A DNA stretch of 64,000 nucleotides from Lachnospiraceae bacterium (lineage in GTDB: Bacteria > Bacillota > Clostridia > Lachnospirales > Lachnospiraceae), in the NCBI GenBank assembly GCA_017526745.1, contig JAFXQX010000012.1:1-64000 (forward strand), read 5' to 3'. The notes below the pieces were generated by a model. The model made no database searches, was not told the origin of the DNA, and saw only the letters and a program-made list of their open reading frames with translations. The position numbers and the translations under genes are program-made. Below, one piece after another: positions 7,229 through 16,069 of the stretch; the first letter of the stretch is position 1, and the number at the start of each line of letters is the position of its first letter.

Positions 7229-8773
7229 TCACTCGCCTTCACCCTCACCGCCGCCATCTACGTCATTACCTTCGCCGGAGTCATTTGACTGTTCAGCATT
7301 TTTAGCCGCCTCCTCAGCCGCCTTTCTTTCTTCTTCCTCCTGAGCTTTTCTGTCGGCTTCCTCCTGAGCTTTTCTGTCGGCTTCTTCCTGGGCTTTTTTC
7401 TCGGCTTCTTCTTGGGCTTTTTTCTCGGCTTCTTCCTGGGCTTTTTTCTCGGCCTCTTCCTGGGCTTTTTTCTCGGCCTCTTCTTGAGCTTTTCTGTCGG
7501 CTTCTTCCTGGGCTTTTTTCTCGGCCTCTTCCCGAGCTTTTCTGTCAGCCTCTTCTTGAGCCTTCTTTGCGGCTTCTTCCTCTTCCTTCTTTTTTGCCTC
7601 CTCCTGCTCGCGGGCCTTTGCTTCTTCTTTTTCCTTTTCCTTGCGCTTTGCTTCCTCCGCTTCCTGCCGTTTGCGCTCTTCTTCCTCTTCGTCATTACTG
7701 TATTCGGGCGCAGGAGTAGCAGTTAAGGTCGGTGTGGCAGTTGCTGCAGGAGTTTGGGTCGGAAGAGGCGTTACCGAAGTGTCTGTAACAGTAGTCAGCA
7801 GTTCTTCCATCTTTGCTTCATCAAGCACGTTCCTCGGCTTGGGCTTTACATATTTGACCACGTATTCTCCGTCATCTTCAATACCGGGAACGGGGTGTGA
7901 GACAATATAATCGAAGATGGCCTGGCAGCCGGAATTGCTGTAATGCAGTCCGTCCCCGCCGTTATATTCGCTTTTGACCTGGCCGTTTTCTCCGGTCAGT
8001 ACCTCCGCGATATTGAGATAGAAGATATGCTTCTCCTTTGCAAGGTTTAACAGAAAATCGTTATATTTATTTATCCATGAATTCTGAACGGTGTTTTTGT
8101 AGGGACCGTTATCATCGACGGGTCCTATCGACATCAGAACGATATTTGAATTGGGAGCAAGAGTGACTATCCTGTCGACAAGCTCGGTGTAAGTGCTCTT
8201 GTAGTGATCCTCACTCGGATCATTGATCCCGTTTACTCCGAGGGCCACATATACGACCGGAGCCTGATGGGACTCGAGATATGATTTTAAGGTATATTCT
8301 TTTCCGGCATTGTTCATGAACCTGTTGTTCGAAAATGACGGATGAGAGATGCCTATCTGTGCAAGAGCGGCATCATCGTTCAGGAATCCGTAATTGACCA
8401 TCGCAACGGTTCTGGAGTCTCCAAGGAATACGCATCTGTTAAGATATCCTTTAAGAGCGTTTTCTTTGAATGCAAGTTCTGTGGTCGCATCCGTGCTTTC
8501 GACCTTGGTATCGGCCGATGCCGTTTCCGTTATCGACAAGGCGTCCTGACCATTGCTGCCGCTTCCGTCTTCTGATATCGAGATGTCAACGGACGAGTCG
8601 GAGGGTGGGATGTTTTTCGGGGAATTGATTTTGAGCACACTAATTATAGCGATCGTAAGAATAATACCGACCGCAGAGGATGCGATGATTATCAGTTCCG
8701 TGCGGCTCAGCCTTTTCAGGAGCTTTTTTATGATCCTTCTGAAAAGGCTTTTGAGCGATCTGAGAAAGTCCAT
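7229..8773 (-). CDS. Membrane-anchored SGNH hydrolase with Glu/Lys/Ala repeat tail
   Basis: The 514-residue protein has a basic cytoplasmic N-terminus, one membrane segment (about 27-48), a linker, and an SGNH/GDSL domain (about 105-300). Block I is GDSR with Ser120, block III is GVNGIND, and block V is DGLHYS. Such domains act as esterases or acetyl transfer/removal enzymes at the cell surface. After a Thr/Pro linker comes a highly charged tail (about 370-500) with an eight-residue unit close to EEAEKKAQ, predicted to be a long helix or coiled coil. An extended -10 (TGCTATAAT) sits 10 bases before the ATG, so the leader would be only about 4 nt. It lies downstream of ptsI. Confidence 0.82.
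   Translation of the reverse strand: MDFLRSLKSLFRRIIKKLLKRLSRTELIIIASSAVGIILTIAIISVLKINSPKNIPPSDSSVDISISEDGSGSNGQDALSITETASADTKVESTDATTELAFKENALKGYLNRCVFLGDSRTVAMVNYGFLNDDAALAQIGISHPSFSNNRFMNNAGKEYTLKSYLESHQAPVVYVALGVNGINDPSEDHYKSTYTELVDRIVTLAPNSNIVLMSIGPVDDNGPYKNTVQNSWINKYNDFLLNLAKEKHIFYLNIAEVLTGENGQVKSEYNGGDGLHYSNSGCQAIFDYIVSHPVPGIEDDGEYVVKYVKPKPRNVLDEAKMEELLTTVTDTSVTPLPTQTPAATATPTLTATPAPEYSNDEEEEERKRQEAEEAKRKEKEKEEAKAREQEEAKKKEEEEAAKKAQEEADRKAREEAEKKAQEEADRKAQEEAEKKAQEEAEKKAQEEAEKKAQEEAEKKAQEEADRKAQEEADRKAQEEEERKAAEEAAKNAEQSNDSGEGNDVDGGGEGEGE
7318..7580 (-). repeat. 24-bp in-frame tandem repeat array in the SGNH gene
   Basis: About ten copies of a 24-bp unit encode EEA(E/D)(K/R)KAQ on the minus strand. 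The copies differ by a few substitutions. Such an array is prone to changes in copy number. Confidence 0.85.
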
Positions 8774-8783
8774 AATCCTTTAT

Positions 8784-8792
8784 ATTATAGCA
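8784..8792 (-). promoter_or_regulatory. Extended -10 promoter of the SGNH gene
   Basis: On the minus strand TGCTATAAT (TATAAT at 8789-8784) is followed after 10 bases by the ATG at 8773. The predicted start is about 8777. Confidence 0.6.
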
Positions 8793-8809
8793 TCATCAGA
8801 CAATTTGCG

Positions 8810-10432
8810 CTAATCGCACTCTCTTATCTTCTTGCGAAGGGGCAGTACCATGTTCGGAGCGACCGATAATGCATCTATTCCGAGATTGATATAATCTGCG
8901 GTATGCGAAAGGTCCGCAGCGGCCTCACCGCATATATCCACGGTGATCCCGGCCTTGTGTGCATTCTCGACCGTAATCTCTATCATCTTGTAAACAGCCG
9001 GATGCATAGTCGTAAAGTACGTCTCAAGCTTGGGATTCTGCCTGTCTATCGCAAGCGTGTACTGAGTCAGATCGTTGGTGCCTATTGAGAAAAAATCAAC
9101 GTGCTTTGCGAGCTTGTCGCTTATCATGACGGCTGCAGGCGTCTCTATCATGATACCGAGCCTTATATCGCTGCTGTATTCTGTTTTCTCGGAATCGAGC
9201 TCATCCTTGACCTCACGGATCAGTTTCTTGATCGCGAGAACCTCGTCGACCGAAATGATAAGGGGAAACAGTATATCAAGATTTCCGTAGACTGACGCGC
9301 GGTACAGCGCACGAAGTTGTGTCTTGAATATACCTGGCTGAGCCAGGCTGATCCTTATCGCACGGTAACCGAGAGCCGGGTTTACTTCCTTTTCCGGTCT
9401 GAAATAGGAGGCCTGTTTGTCGGTTCCGAGATCGAGCGTACGTATGATGACCTTCCGTCCGCGCATCTTCTCGAGGACCTCCTTGTATATCATAAACTGT
9501 TCATCTTCGGAAGGGTATGTGGGACTTTCCATGTAAATGAACTCGCTCCTGAACAGTCCTATCCCGCCCGCATCATAAAGCAGGGCAGTCTCCACGCCCT
9601 CGGCGTTTCCTATGTTTGCATAAACGTTAATGTATCTTCCGCTTTTTGTGACGTTGTTCTTGCCCTTCAGAAGGAGGAGCATTCGCTGCTGCTCCTCATA
9701 ATCCTTCTGCTTCCGCTTCATTCTCTCAAGTGTCCGCTTGTCGGGATCGATTATGAGTTCGCCTTTGATACCGTTAAGTATCGCCATATGTCCGTCGTAA
9801 ATGGACAGCATCTCCTGACCGAGACCGATAACGGAAGGAAGACCCATTGTACCCGCAAGTATCGAGGCGTGACTTACCGGGGATCCGAACATGGTAGCAA
9901 ATCCGAGAACATTCTCACGGTTAAACTGAACTATATCACCTGCGTTAAAATCATCCGATGCAAATATGCACGGTTCTCCCGGGTCGGTCGTCTCCGACTC
10001 AAGCCCGCAGAGGATACGGAGGAGACGCTCCGAAACGTCCTTTACGTCGGCGATGTGGCTCTGCATGTATTTATCTTCTATCGAGGTGAATAATCTGGAA
10101 AACTCATCCGATGCAAGAGCAACGGAGTAAGCGGCATTGTAGTTGTTCTCTTTTATCTGTTTTTCCACATACCCGATGTACTGTGCATCTTCAAGGAGCA
10201 TTTCCTGGGCGACGAATATGGACGCCGACTGTTCACCAAGATAAGCGGCAGAAGATTCGTAGATGGCCTCGAGCTGCTCAACCGCCTTCAGACGGGCTTC
10301 GTGAAATGCCTCAAGCTGCGCCTGTGTATCTTCAACGGTGGCTCTTGATATCTGCCTGTCCGGATGCATGTATACGAACAGCCGTCCGATGGCAATACCG
10401 GAAACGACTTTTGTCCCTTTGAATGTGACCAT
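8810..10432 (-). CDS. ptsI: Phosphoenolpyruvate-protein phosphotransferase (PTS enzyme I)
   Basis: The 540-residue protein is close to the standard enzyme I length. It takes phosphate from PEP and passes it to HPr. The N-terminal domain carries the phospho-His domain with His188 in the PVSHAS motif. The PEP-binding barrel follows, with GLFRSEF, RTLDLGTDK, SIGTNDLTQY and CGEAA motifs all intact. A clear GGAGGA site lies a few bases before the ATG. No ptsH or enzyme II gene is adjacent. The only HPr-like protein in this window (36906-37160) lacks the catalytic His, so the normal HPr must be elsewhere if present. Confidence 0.95.
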   Translation of the reverse strand: MVTFKGTKVVSGIAIGRLFVYMHPDRQISRATVEDTQAQLEAFHEARLKAVEQLEAIYESSAAYLGEQSASIFVAQEMLLEDAQYIGYVEKQIKENNYNAAYSVALASDEFSRLFTSIEDKYMQSHIADVKDVSERLLRILCGLESETTDPGEPCIFASDDFNAGDIVQFNRENVLGFATMFGSPVSHASILAGTMGLPSVIGLGQEMLSIYDGHMAILNGIKGELIIDPDKRTLERMKRKQKDYEEQQRMLLLLKGKNNVTKSGRYINVYANIGNAEGVETALLYDAGGIGLFRSEFIYMESPTYPSEDEQFMIYKEVLEKMRGRKVIIRTLDLGTDKQASYFRPEKEVNPALGYRAIRISLAQPGIFKTQLRALYRASVYGNLDILFPLIISVDEVLAIKKLIREVKDELDSEKTEYSSDIRLGIMIETPAAVMISDKLAKHVDFFSIGTNDLTQYTLAIDRQNPKLETYFTTMHPAVYKMIEITVENAHKAGITVDICGEAAADLSHTADYINLGIDALSVAPNMVLPLRKKIRECD

Positions 10433-10492
10433 GGATTCCTCCGTCTTGTGATTTTTTAAAACTTTCTCTACCTATAATACCATATATTGTAG

Positions 10493-10498
10493 TATAAT
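10493..10498 (+). promoter_or_regulatory. -10 element placed for a leaderless transcript
   Basis: TATAAT at 10493-10498 is six bases before the ATG at 10505, so the predicted first nucleotide is the A of the start codon. An in-frame TAG at 10490-10492 excludes an earlier start. No ribosome-binding sequence is present and no -35 is clear. Confidence 0.6.
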
Positions 10499-10504
10499 TC
10501 TTTC

Positions 10505-12601
10505 ATGCGAAAAAAACTCATAATCTCAGCCATACTGACCGCGGTTTTAATATATCTGTCCACCGGGCATGCGCTGTTTGGCCTTCCGTTCCCGCAGATC
10601 CTCAGGGAAAATGCCGTCATTTTGTTTGCACTTCAGATGATCCTGGCACTTCTGGTCATAGCCGTTAACCACCGGGTGTTTGCAAGCGGGATAGCCTCTC
10701 TTGTTCATCTGTCTCCGAACATGGATTCGCTTGTGGTCCTGGGAGTATCAGCCGCATTTATCTACAGTACGGCAGTTTCCGTTATCAATCTCATATACTA
10801 CAAAGGCGCGGATGAATACATAGGCGAGACCGATCTGTATTTTGAATCGTCTGCGATCATACTGACACTGGTCCTTGTAGGAAAGCTCCTCGAAGAACTT
10901 GCAAAAGGAAGGACATCGGGCGCACTGAGCGATCTTGTCGACATGTCGCCAAAGACTGCCATCCTTCTTCGCAAAGGACAGGAGATGGAAGTTCCGATCG
11001 AGGAAGTAAAGGTCGGAGATATTTTTGTGTTAAAACCCGGAATGAGCGTTCCCGTTGACGGTGTTATAGAAAGCGGTACGAGCGCCGTTAACGAGTCTTC
11101 TCTTACGGGTGAATCGATGCCGGTCGACAAGGAACCCGGAATGAGCGTTTCGGCCTCGACCATCAACATGTCCGGCCACCTTACATGCCGCGCCACGGGC
11201 GTTGGAAAAGACACCGCCTTCTCCAGGATCGTACAGATGGTCACCGAAGCATCCGAAGGAAAAGCGAAGATCTCAAGGACTGCGGACAGGATAGCGGCGG
11301 TATTTATCCCGGCGGTCATTGCATTGTCTGTTATTACTTTTGTCGTATGGCTGATACTCGGAAGGAGTATCGGATTCTCGGTATCAAGAGCCATCGCAGT
11401 TCTTATCGTCAGCTGCCCGGCTGCGCTGTATCTGGCCGCCCCGGCTGCGATCATGGTAGGAAACAGTGTCGGTGCCAGACACGGTATCCTCTACAAGACA
11501 GCCCAGTCCATAGAAAATACGGGAAAGACACAGATAGTTGTCGTCGATAAGACCGGAACGCTCACGACAGGCGAGCCGAAGGTTACCGACATATTAAGCA
11601 TAGAAAATGATGTTGAGCACAGAGACCTTTTGTTATCAATAGCTTACGCACTTGAATCAAAGAGCGAGCACCCCATAGCAAAAGCGATCTGCGATTTTGC
11701 ACAAAGACGATTCGTTCCCGTTATGGAGACGACGGATTTTAAGGCGGTCCCGGGTAAGGGGATCAAGGCCAAGCTGATCGTCGGAGGTCGAAAAAGGACT
11801 GTCTATGCGGGAAGCGAAGCTTTTATCGGAGAGGAGCTTCTCGGCAGGAGTGAAGAAGATGCCGCTGATTTTGACAACGAGTTTTCCGCAAGGATAAAAA
11901 GGCTTGTCGCGGAAGGCAAGACCCCTACGCTCTTTGCATCAGAGACGGGAATGCTCGGCGTCATAGCTGTTGCCGATGAGGTAAGGGAAGGCAGCCGTGC
12001 CGCGGTTTCGGCACTTCACCGCGAAGACATACATGTATGCATGGTCACGGGTGACAGACTTGCGACTTCTGAAGCGGTCGGTGCACAGGTCGGTATAGAA
12101 CCGAATGAAGTCATTTCGGATGTCATGCCGGATGAAAAGGCGGCCATTGTTGAAAAACTGAAAGAGACCGGAAAGGTTGCGATGATAGGTGACGGAATAA
12201 ATGATGCCCCTGCGCTGATGATCGCTGATGCCGGAATAGCCATAGGCGCGGGAACGGATATAGCAATGGATGCGGCTGACGTTGTGCTTGTCGCAAACAG
12301 TCTCATCACCGCAGTTGATGCGATCCGGCTTTCAAGACAGACGCTTCTGATCATACGGCAGAACCTGTTCTGGGCGTTTTTCTATAACATCATCGGTATA
12401 CCGCTTGCAGCCGGATGCTATTACAGGGCGTTCGGATGGCTTCTCGATCCGGTGTTCTGCGCTCTTGCTATGAGCATCTCGGGAATATTTGTCATAACAA
12501 ATGCACTGCGTCTGTTCTCTTTTACGACAACAGACCCATATATGGACGAATCTTTCGAAGAAGCAGAAGAAGAGGAAACAGAATATGAAGATGGGATTTG
12601 A
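10505..12601 (+). CDS. P1B-type heavy-metal ATPase with CPA motif and no N-terminal metal domain
   Basis: The 698-residue ATPase has the full catalytic core: TGES at 201-204, DKTGT with phosphorylated Asp348, the SEHP motif and GDGINDAPAL. It starts directly with the first membrane helices and has no heavy-metal-associated domain. The transmembrane metal motif is SCPAAL (Cys304-Pro-Ala306) instead of CPC, followed by AAP instead of ATP. Copper-type residues are kept in the last helices (YN and MSISGIFVITNALRL). The C-terminus is an acidic tail of about 20 residues. It probably exports a transition metal, but the altered site makes copper uncertain. It overlaps the next gene by 17 bases. Confidence 0.9.
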   Translation: MRKKLIISAILTAVLIYLSTGHALFGLPFPQILRENAVILFALQMILALLVIAVNHRVFASGIASLVHLSPNMDSLVVLGVSAAFIYSTAVSVINLIYYKGADEYIGETDLYFESSAIILTLVLVGKLLEELAKGRTSGALSDLVDMSPKTAILLRKGQEMEVPIEEVKVGDIFVLKPGMSVPVDGVIESGTSAVNESSLTGESMPVDKEPGMSVSASTINMSGHLTCRATGVGKDTAFSRIVQMVTEASEGKAKISRTADRIAAVFIPAVIALSVITFVVWLILGRSIGFSVSRAIAVLIVSCPAALYLAAPAAIMVGNSVGARHGILYKTAQSIENTGKTQIVVVDKTGTLTTGEPKVTDILSIENDVEHRDLLLSIAYALESKSEHPIAKAICDFAQRRFVPVMETTDFKAVPGKGIKAKLIVGGRKRTVYAGSEAFIGEELLGRSEEDAADFDNEFSARIKRLVAEGKTPTLFASETGMLGVIAVADEVREGSRAAVSALHREDIHVCMVTGDRLATSEAVGAQVGIEPNEVISDVMPDEKAAIVEKLKETGKVAMIGDGINDAPALMIADAGIAIGAGTDIAMDAADVVLVANSLITAVDAIRLSRQTLLIIRQNLFWAFFYNIIGIPLAAGCYYRAFGWLLDPVFCALAMSISGIFVITNALRLFSFTTTDPYMDESFEEAEEEETEYEDGI

Positions 12602-14060
12602 CAACGAAAAATACTTAAAGACCCAGTCGGAACATATCCGCGAGAGGATCGGCGAGTTCGGCGACAAACTGTATCTCGAGTTTGGAGGAAAACTGTATGA
12701 TGATTATCATGCGTCCCGTGTCCTTCCGGGATTTGAACCCGACAGTAAGCTTCGGATGCTGATGCAGCTGTCCGATCAGGCCGAGATAGTCATCGTCATT
12801 TCCGCCATGGACATAGACCGCAAGAAGATTAGGGGAGATATCGGCATCACATACGATGAGGACGTATTAAGGCTCAAGCAGCTGTTCGAGGATAAGGGAC
12901 TGTATGTTTCATCGGTAGTGGTCACACACTTTACCGGACAGGAGAGTGCCAAGAAGTTCAAAGAACGCATGAAGCGAAGGAACATAAACGTTTACATGCA
13001 CTATTTCATAGAAGGGTATCCGTCGAATATACCGCTCATCGTCAGTGATGACGGATTTGGCAAGAATGATTATGTTATAACGACACGGCCGCTGGTAGTC
13101 GTTACCGCACCAGGACCCGGAAGCGGCAAGATGGCAACGTGCCTGTCACAGTTATATCATGAGAACAAGCGTGGGATAAAGGCCGGGTACGCCAAGTTCG
13201 AGACCTTCCCCATATGGAACATACCGCTCAAGCATCCGATCAACCTTGCATATGAAGCGGCAACAGCGGACCTTGATGATGTCAACATGATCGATCCGTT
13301 CCATCTGGAGGCATACGGCAAGACGACAGTCAACTACAACAGGGACATAGAGATCTTTCCCGTACTTAATGCAATATTTTCGGAGATCTACGGGCAAAGT
13401 CCGTACAAATCGCCGACCGACATGGGTGTCAACATGGCGGGGAACTGCATAATCGATGACGATGTCTGCTGTGAGGCATCAAAACAGGAGATCATCAGGC
13501 GTTATTACACGACACTCGGAAGGGTAGTCGAGGAGAAGGCGAACGAGAGTGAGGTGCTTAAGATCGAACTGCTCATGAAGCAGGCCGGGATCACCACCGA
13601 CGACAGAAAAGTCACGGTCGCAGCCAAGGCAAGGGCCGAAAAACTCGGTGTTCCCACGGCGGCGATCGAACTTGAGAACGGGGATATCATTACGAGCAAG
13701 ACAACGGACCTTCTCGGGGCTTCCGCAGCGCTGCTCCTTAATGCGCTTAAGTACCTCGGCGGGATCGATCATGACACTCATCTGATCTCACCCGAGGCAA
13801 TAGAGCCTATAGCCGAACTCAAGGTCAAGTTTCTCGGCGGAAAGAATCCGAGGCTTCATACGGACGAAGTGCTGATCGCGCTTTCCATTGCGTCGATCTC
13901 TGATGAGAATGCAAAGGTAGCACTTTCCCAGATACCGAAGCTCAAAGGACTTCAGGCACACACTTCGGTGATGCTTTCCCCGGCAGACATACGTACGTTT
14001 AAAAGACTTGGAATAGATGTAACGAGCGAACCGCATGTTTCGGTCGCAAAAAGATCCTGA
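12585..14060 (+). CDS. DUF1846 family protein
   Basis: The 491-residue protein matches the DUF1846 family along its length, beginning MGFDNEKYLKTQSEHIRERI after two residues. A Gly-rich segment TAPGPGSGKM near residue 170 resembles a nucleotide-binding loop. Conserved blocks such as GYAKFETFPIWN and DMGVNMAGNCI follow. The biochemical role is unknown to me. The ATG at 12585 is preceded by GAGG nine bases upstream; an ATG at 12591 is also possible. It overlaps the end of the ATPase gene and is followed after 16 bases by a nucleotidyltransferase, so all three are likely one transcript. Confidence 0.9.
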   Translation: MKMGFDNEKYLKTQSEHIRERIGEFGDKLYLEFGGKLYDDYHASRVLPGFEPDSKLRMLMQLSDQAEIVIVISAMDIDRKKIRGDIGITYDEDVLRLKQLFEDKGLYVSSVVVTHFTGQESAKKFKERMKRRNINVYMHYFIEGYPSNIPLIVSDDGFGKNDYVITTRPLVVVTAPGPGSGKMATCLSQLYHENKRGIKAGYAKFETFPIWNIPLKHPINLAYEAATADLDDVNMIDPFHLEAYGKTTVNYNRDIEIFPVLNAIFSEIYGQSPYKSPTDMGVNMAGNCIIDDDVCCEASKQEIIRRYYTTLGRVVEEKANESEVLKIELLMKQAGITTDDRKVTVAAKARAEKLGVPTAAIELENGDIITSKTTDLLGASAALLLNALKYLGGIDHDTHLISPEAIEPIAELKVKFLGGKNPRLHTDEVLIALSIASISDENAKVALSQIPKLKGLQAHTSVMLSPADIRTFKRLGIDVTSEPHVSVAKRS

Positions 14061-14076
14061 GAAAAAGGAGAATCGT

Positions 14077-14988
14077 ATGAAACCTGTACTTGTTATCATG
14101 GCAGCGGGCATGGGCAGCCGGTACGGCGGGCTCAAACAGATAGATACGGTCGACGACGAGAATGACAAGATCATAGACTTCTCGATCTTTGACGCAAAGC
14201 GTGCCGGCTTTGAAAAAGTGATCTTCATAATCAAGAGAGAAAATCACGAGCTGTTCAAAGAGGCTGTGGGAGACAAACTCTCCGGCCAGATCGAAGTGGA
14301 GTATGTTTTCCAGGAACTTACCGACATCCCGGAAGGCGCCACGATGTATCCTCAAAGAGTAAAGCCGTATGGCACGGCACATGCGGTAAGGAGTGTAAGA
14401 AAGATCGTAAAAGGACCGTTTGCGGTTATCAATGCGGATGATTTTTACGGACGCACGGCCTTTAAAGAGATATATGACTATCTGGAAAGATCAAACGATA
14501 AGAGCGGTGATTACTGCATGGTCGGGTTCAGGCTCGCCAACACGCTCACCGAGAACGGATCCGTGAGCCGCGGCATATGCACGGTGGATGAGGACGGATA
14601 TCTTGTTGATATCGTTGAGAGGACAAAGATAGTAAAGACTGATGATGGTGCGGCCTATACCGAGAACGGAACGGACTATTTACCCATATCTGCCGACAGC
14701 GTCACAAGCATGAACATATGGGGCTTTTCGGGTGATTTTCTCGAAGAGATAGACAGGGCGTTTACGGCATTTTACAAAGATGAACTTCCACAGAACATAG
14801 AGAAGGCTGAGTGTTATCTTCCGTTTGTCGTTGACGGGATGATAAAGAAGAAAACGGCTAAGGTCAAGGTCCTTTCATCGCCCGATAAGTGGTTCGGCGT
14901 GACCTATAAAGAGGACAAGGACTATGTCAGAGGACAGATCGCCGAATTAAAACAAAAGGGTGTTTATCCGAAATCTCTTTGGGGATGA
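14077..14988 (+). CDS. Sugar-phosphate nucleotidyltransferase
   Basis: A 303-residue protein with the GT-A-like nucleotidyltransferase fold: AAGMGSRYGGLKQ at residues 8-20 is the glycine-rich NTP loop, and the INADDFYG segment carries the metal-binding Asp. It should couple an NTP to a sugar phosphate, but the sugar cannot be read off. An AAGGAG site precedes the ATG at 14077; an open frame continues upstream but overlaps the DUF1846 gene. It ends inside an inverted repeat shared with the converging DltD-like gene. Confidence 0.85.
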   Translation: MKPVLVIMAAGMGSRYGGLKQIDTVDDENDKIIDFSIFDAKRAGFEKVIFIIKRENHELFKEAVGDKLSGQIEVEYVFQELTDIPEGATMYPQRVKPYGTAHAVRSVRKIVKGPFAVINADDFYGRTAFKEIYDYLERSNDKSGDYCMVGFRLANTLTENGSVSRGICTVDEDGYLVDIVERTKIVKTDDGAAYTENGTDYLPISADSVTSMNIWGFSGDFLEEIDRAFTAFYKDELPQNIEKAECYLPFVVDGMIKKKTAKVKVLSSPDKWFGVTYKEDKDYVRGQIAELKQKGVYPKSLWG

Positions 14989-15019
14989 TGAGGATACGCA
15001 TACGCATACGGATCATCCC
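14982..15019. terminator. Inverted repeat between convergent genes, possible bidirectional terminator
   Basis: GGGATGAT (14982-14989) pairs with ATCATCCC (15012-15019). The loop contains a six-base unit repeated nearly three times. There is no T-run on either side, so intrinsic termination would be weak. Confidence 0.45.
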
Positions 15020-15020
15020 G

Positions 15021-16067
15021 TTAGTGGAATGTTGACTCGTGGTCATAGTCTGCAACATCTTCGGAGAACTTCAGCAAAGTGTCAAATGAGGTCTTTGAAG
15101 TCACTTCGTGCTTCCCATCCCTCATGCATTCGTAGATGTAATGACTGATGTCCTTCGAAAAGTGGGAGTAGTCCTTATAGTTGTCAAGATCGGTAATGAT
15201 ATCCCAGTCATCTTGGAAATAGAACATCCGGACGTTATCATATTCAAGCAGCTTTTTATACACTTCATTGATCGCACATATCTCTGCGGTAAGTCTCCCC
15301 CTTAAGATACAATCGTCCCAGTAGAGGATACTGTAAGGCGGCGAGTAGAAAATGAACTCGACATCGGGGCGGGCCTCGATATAGGGCACCATACCGTTAA
15401 GGAATTCGTCGACATACCCATAATAAGAATCAAACCTTTCCTCATCCTGAGGCTTCATCAGCCTGAACGGAAGGTAAGTGGCCTTTGCCACATATTCGTC
15501 AAAAACGTAACTGTCCGCCCAGCAGTATGCACTGTCTGCGGAAAATCCTTCCGTAATGTTATTGATCAGAAACTGCGGAAGAAATACGAATGCGACCGAC
15601 TTGTTCCAAAGGTAGTAAATGTCATCCGACAGATCATCGTTTTCCAGGTACTCCGGGATCGTAGTCGGATGCTCCTTGGGGTTGTGCAGGATCAGATAGT
15701 TATCTAGCGAGATGATCACCCGCTTTGTTTCGGGTCTTGCCAGTGTGACATTAAGCAGCCTTCTGTAATCGTCAAAGTGTGCACCCTGCATCGAAAGTTT
15801 GACCGTGCTGTTTCCGAGGATCCCGTCATCAAACCATCCGGCTTCGAAGTTCTCGCTCATCGAAGAGCCGATGATGGCCGTATCGTATGACATGTTTTTG
15901 GCAACACCTATCTGCTGTCCGCGCTCTTCGGTCTCTGCTGCCGCAAGATGAAAATACGGCGCATGATAATGCACGAACGGATCGATGATAACAACAGTTG
16001 CCGCTATCATGACGAGCAGGCCCAAGGACCAGGCTATTGATTTTACAAAATACTGTTTGCTTGTCAT
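15021..16067 (-). CDS. DltD/AlgX-like SGNH partner of the MBOAT acyltransferase
   Basis: The 348-residue protein has one N-terminal membrane segment (about 10-30) and an extracytoplasmic SGNH-type domain. The motif IGSSMSENF near residue 65 supplies the putative nucleophile Ser, and DYSHFS near 313 supplies the Asp/His pair. Proteins of this kind work with MBOAT acyltransferases to acylate cell-surface polymers (DltD, AlgJ/AlgX and PatB are the models). It begins two bases after the stop of the MBOAT gene and has no ribosome site of its own, so translation is probably coupled. The acceptor is unknown. Confidence 0.75.
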   Translation of the reverse strand: MTSKQYFVKSIAWSLGLLVMIAATVVIIDPFVHYHAPYFHLAAAETEERGQQIGVAKNMSYDTAIIGSSMSENFEAGWFDDGILGNSTVKLSMQGAHFDDYRRLLNVTLARPETKRVIISLDNYLILHNPKEHPTTIPEYLENDDLSDDIYYLWNKSVAFVFLPQFLINNITEGFSADSAYCWADSYVFDEYVAKATYLPFRLMKPQDEERFDSYYGYVDEFLNGMVPYIEARPDVEFIFYSPPYSILYWDDCILRGRLTAEICAINEVYKKLLEYDNVRMFYFQDDWDIITDLDNYKDYSHFSKDISHYIYECMRDGKHEVTSKTSFDTLLKFSEDVADYDHESTFH

Positions 16068-16069
16068 AT

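Noticed and set aside
7318-7580. CRISPR-like regular 24-bp repetition
   Set aside because: The units are contiguous, have no spacers, and stay in frame as coding repeats.
7412-7726. Very hydrophobic plus-strand open frame opposite the SGNH repeats
   Set aside because: It is the antisense reading of a Glu/Lys repeat, which always gives Phe/Leu-rich sequence. It is not a membrane protein gene.
9317-10093. Long plus-strand open frame of 258 codons inside ptsI
   Set aside because: It is antisense to a perfectly conserved enzyme I, has no ribosome site, and its translation resembles no protein.
12501-12584. Upstream extension of the DUF1846 gene
   Set aside because: The extra 28 codons lie entirely within the ATPase gene, and the family start matches the ATG at 12585 or 12591.
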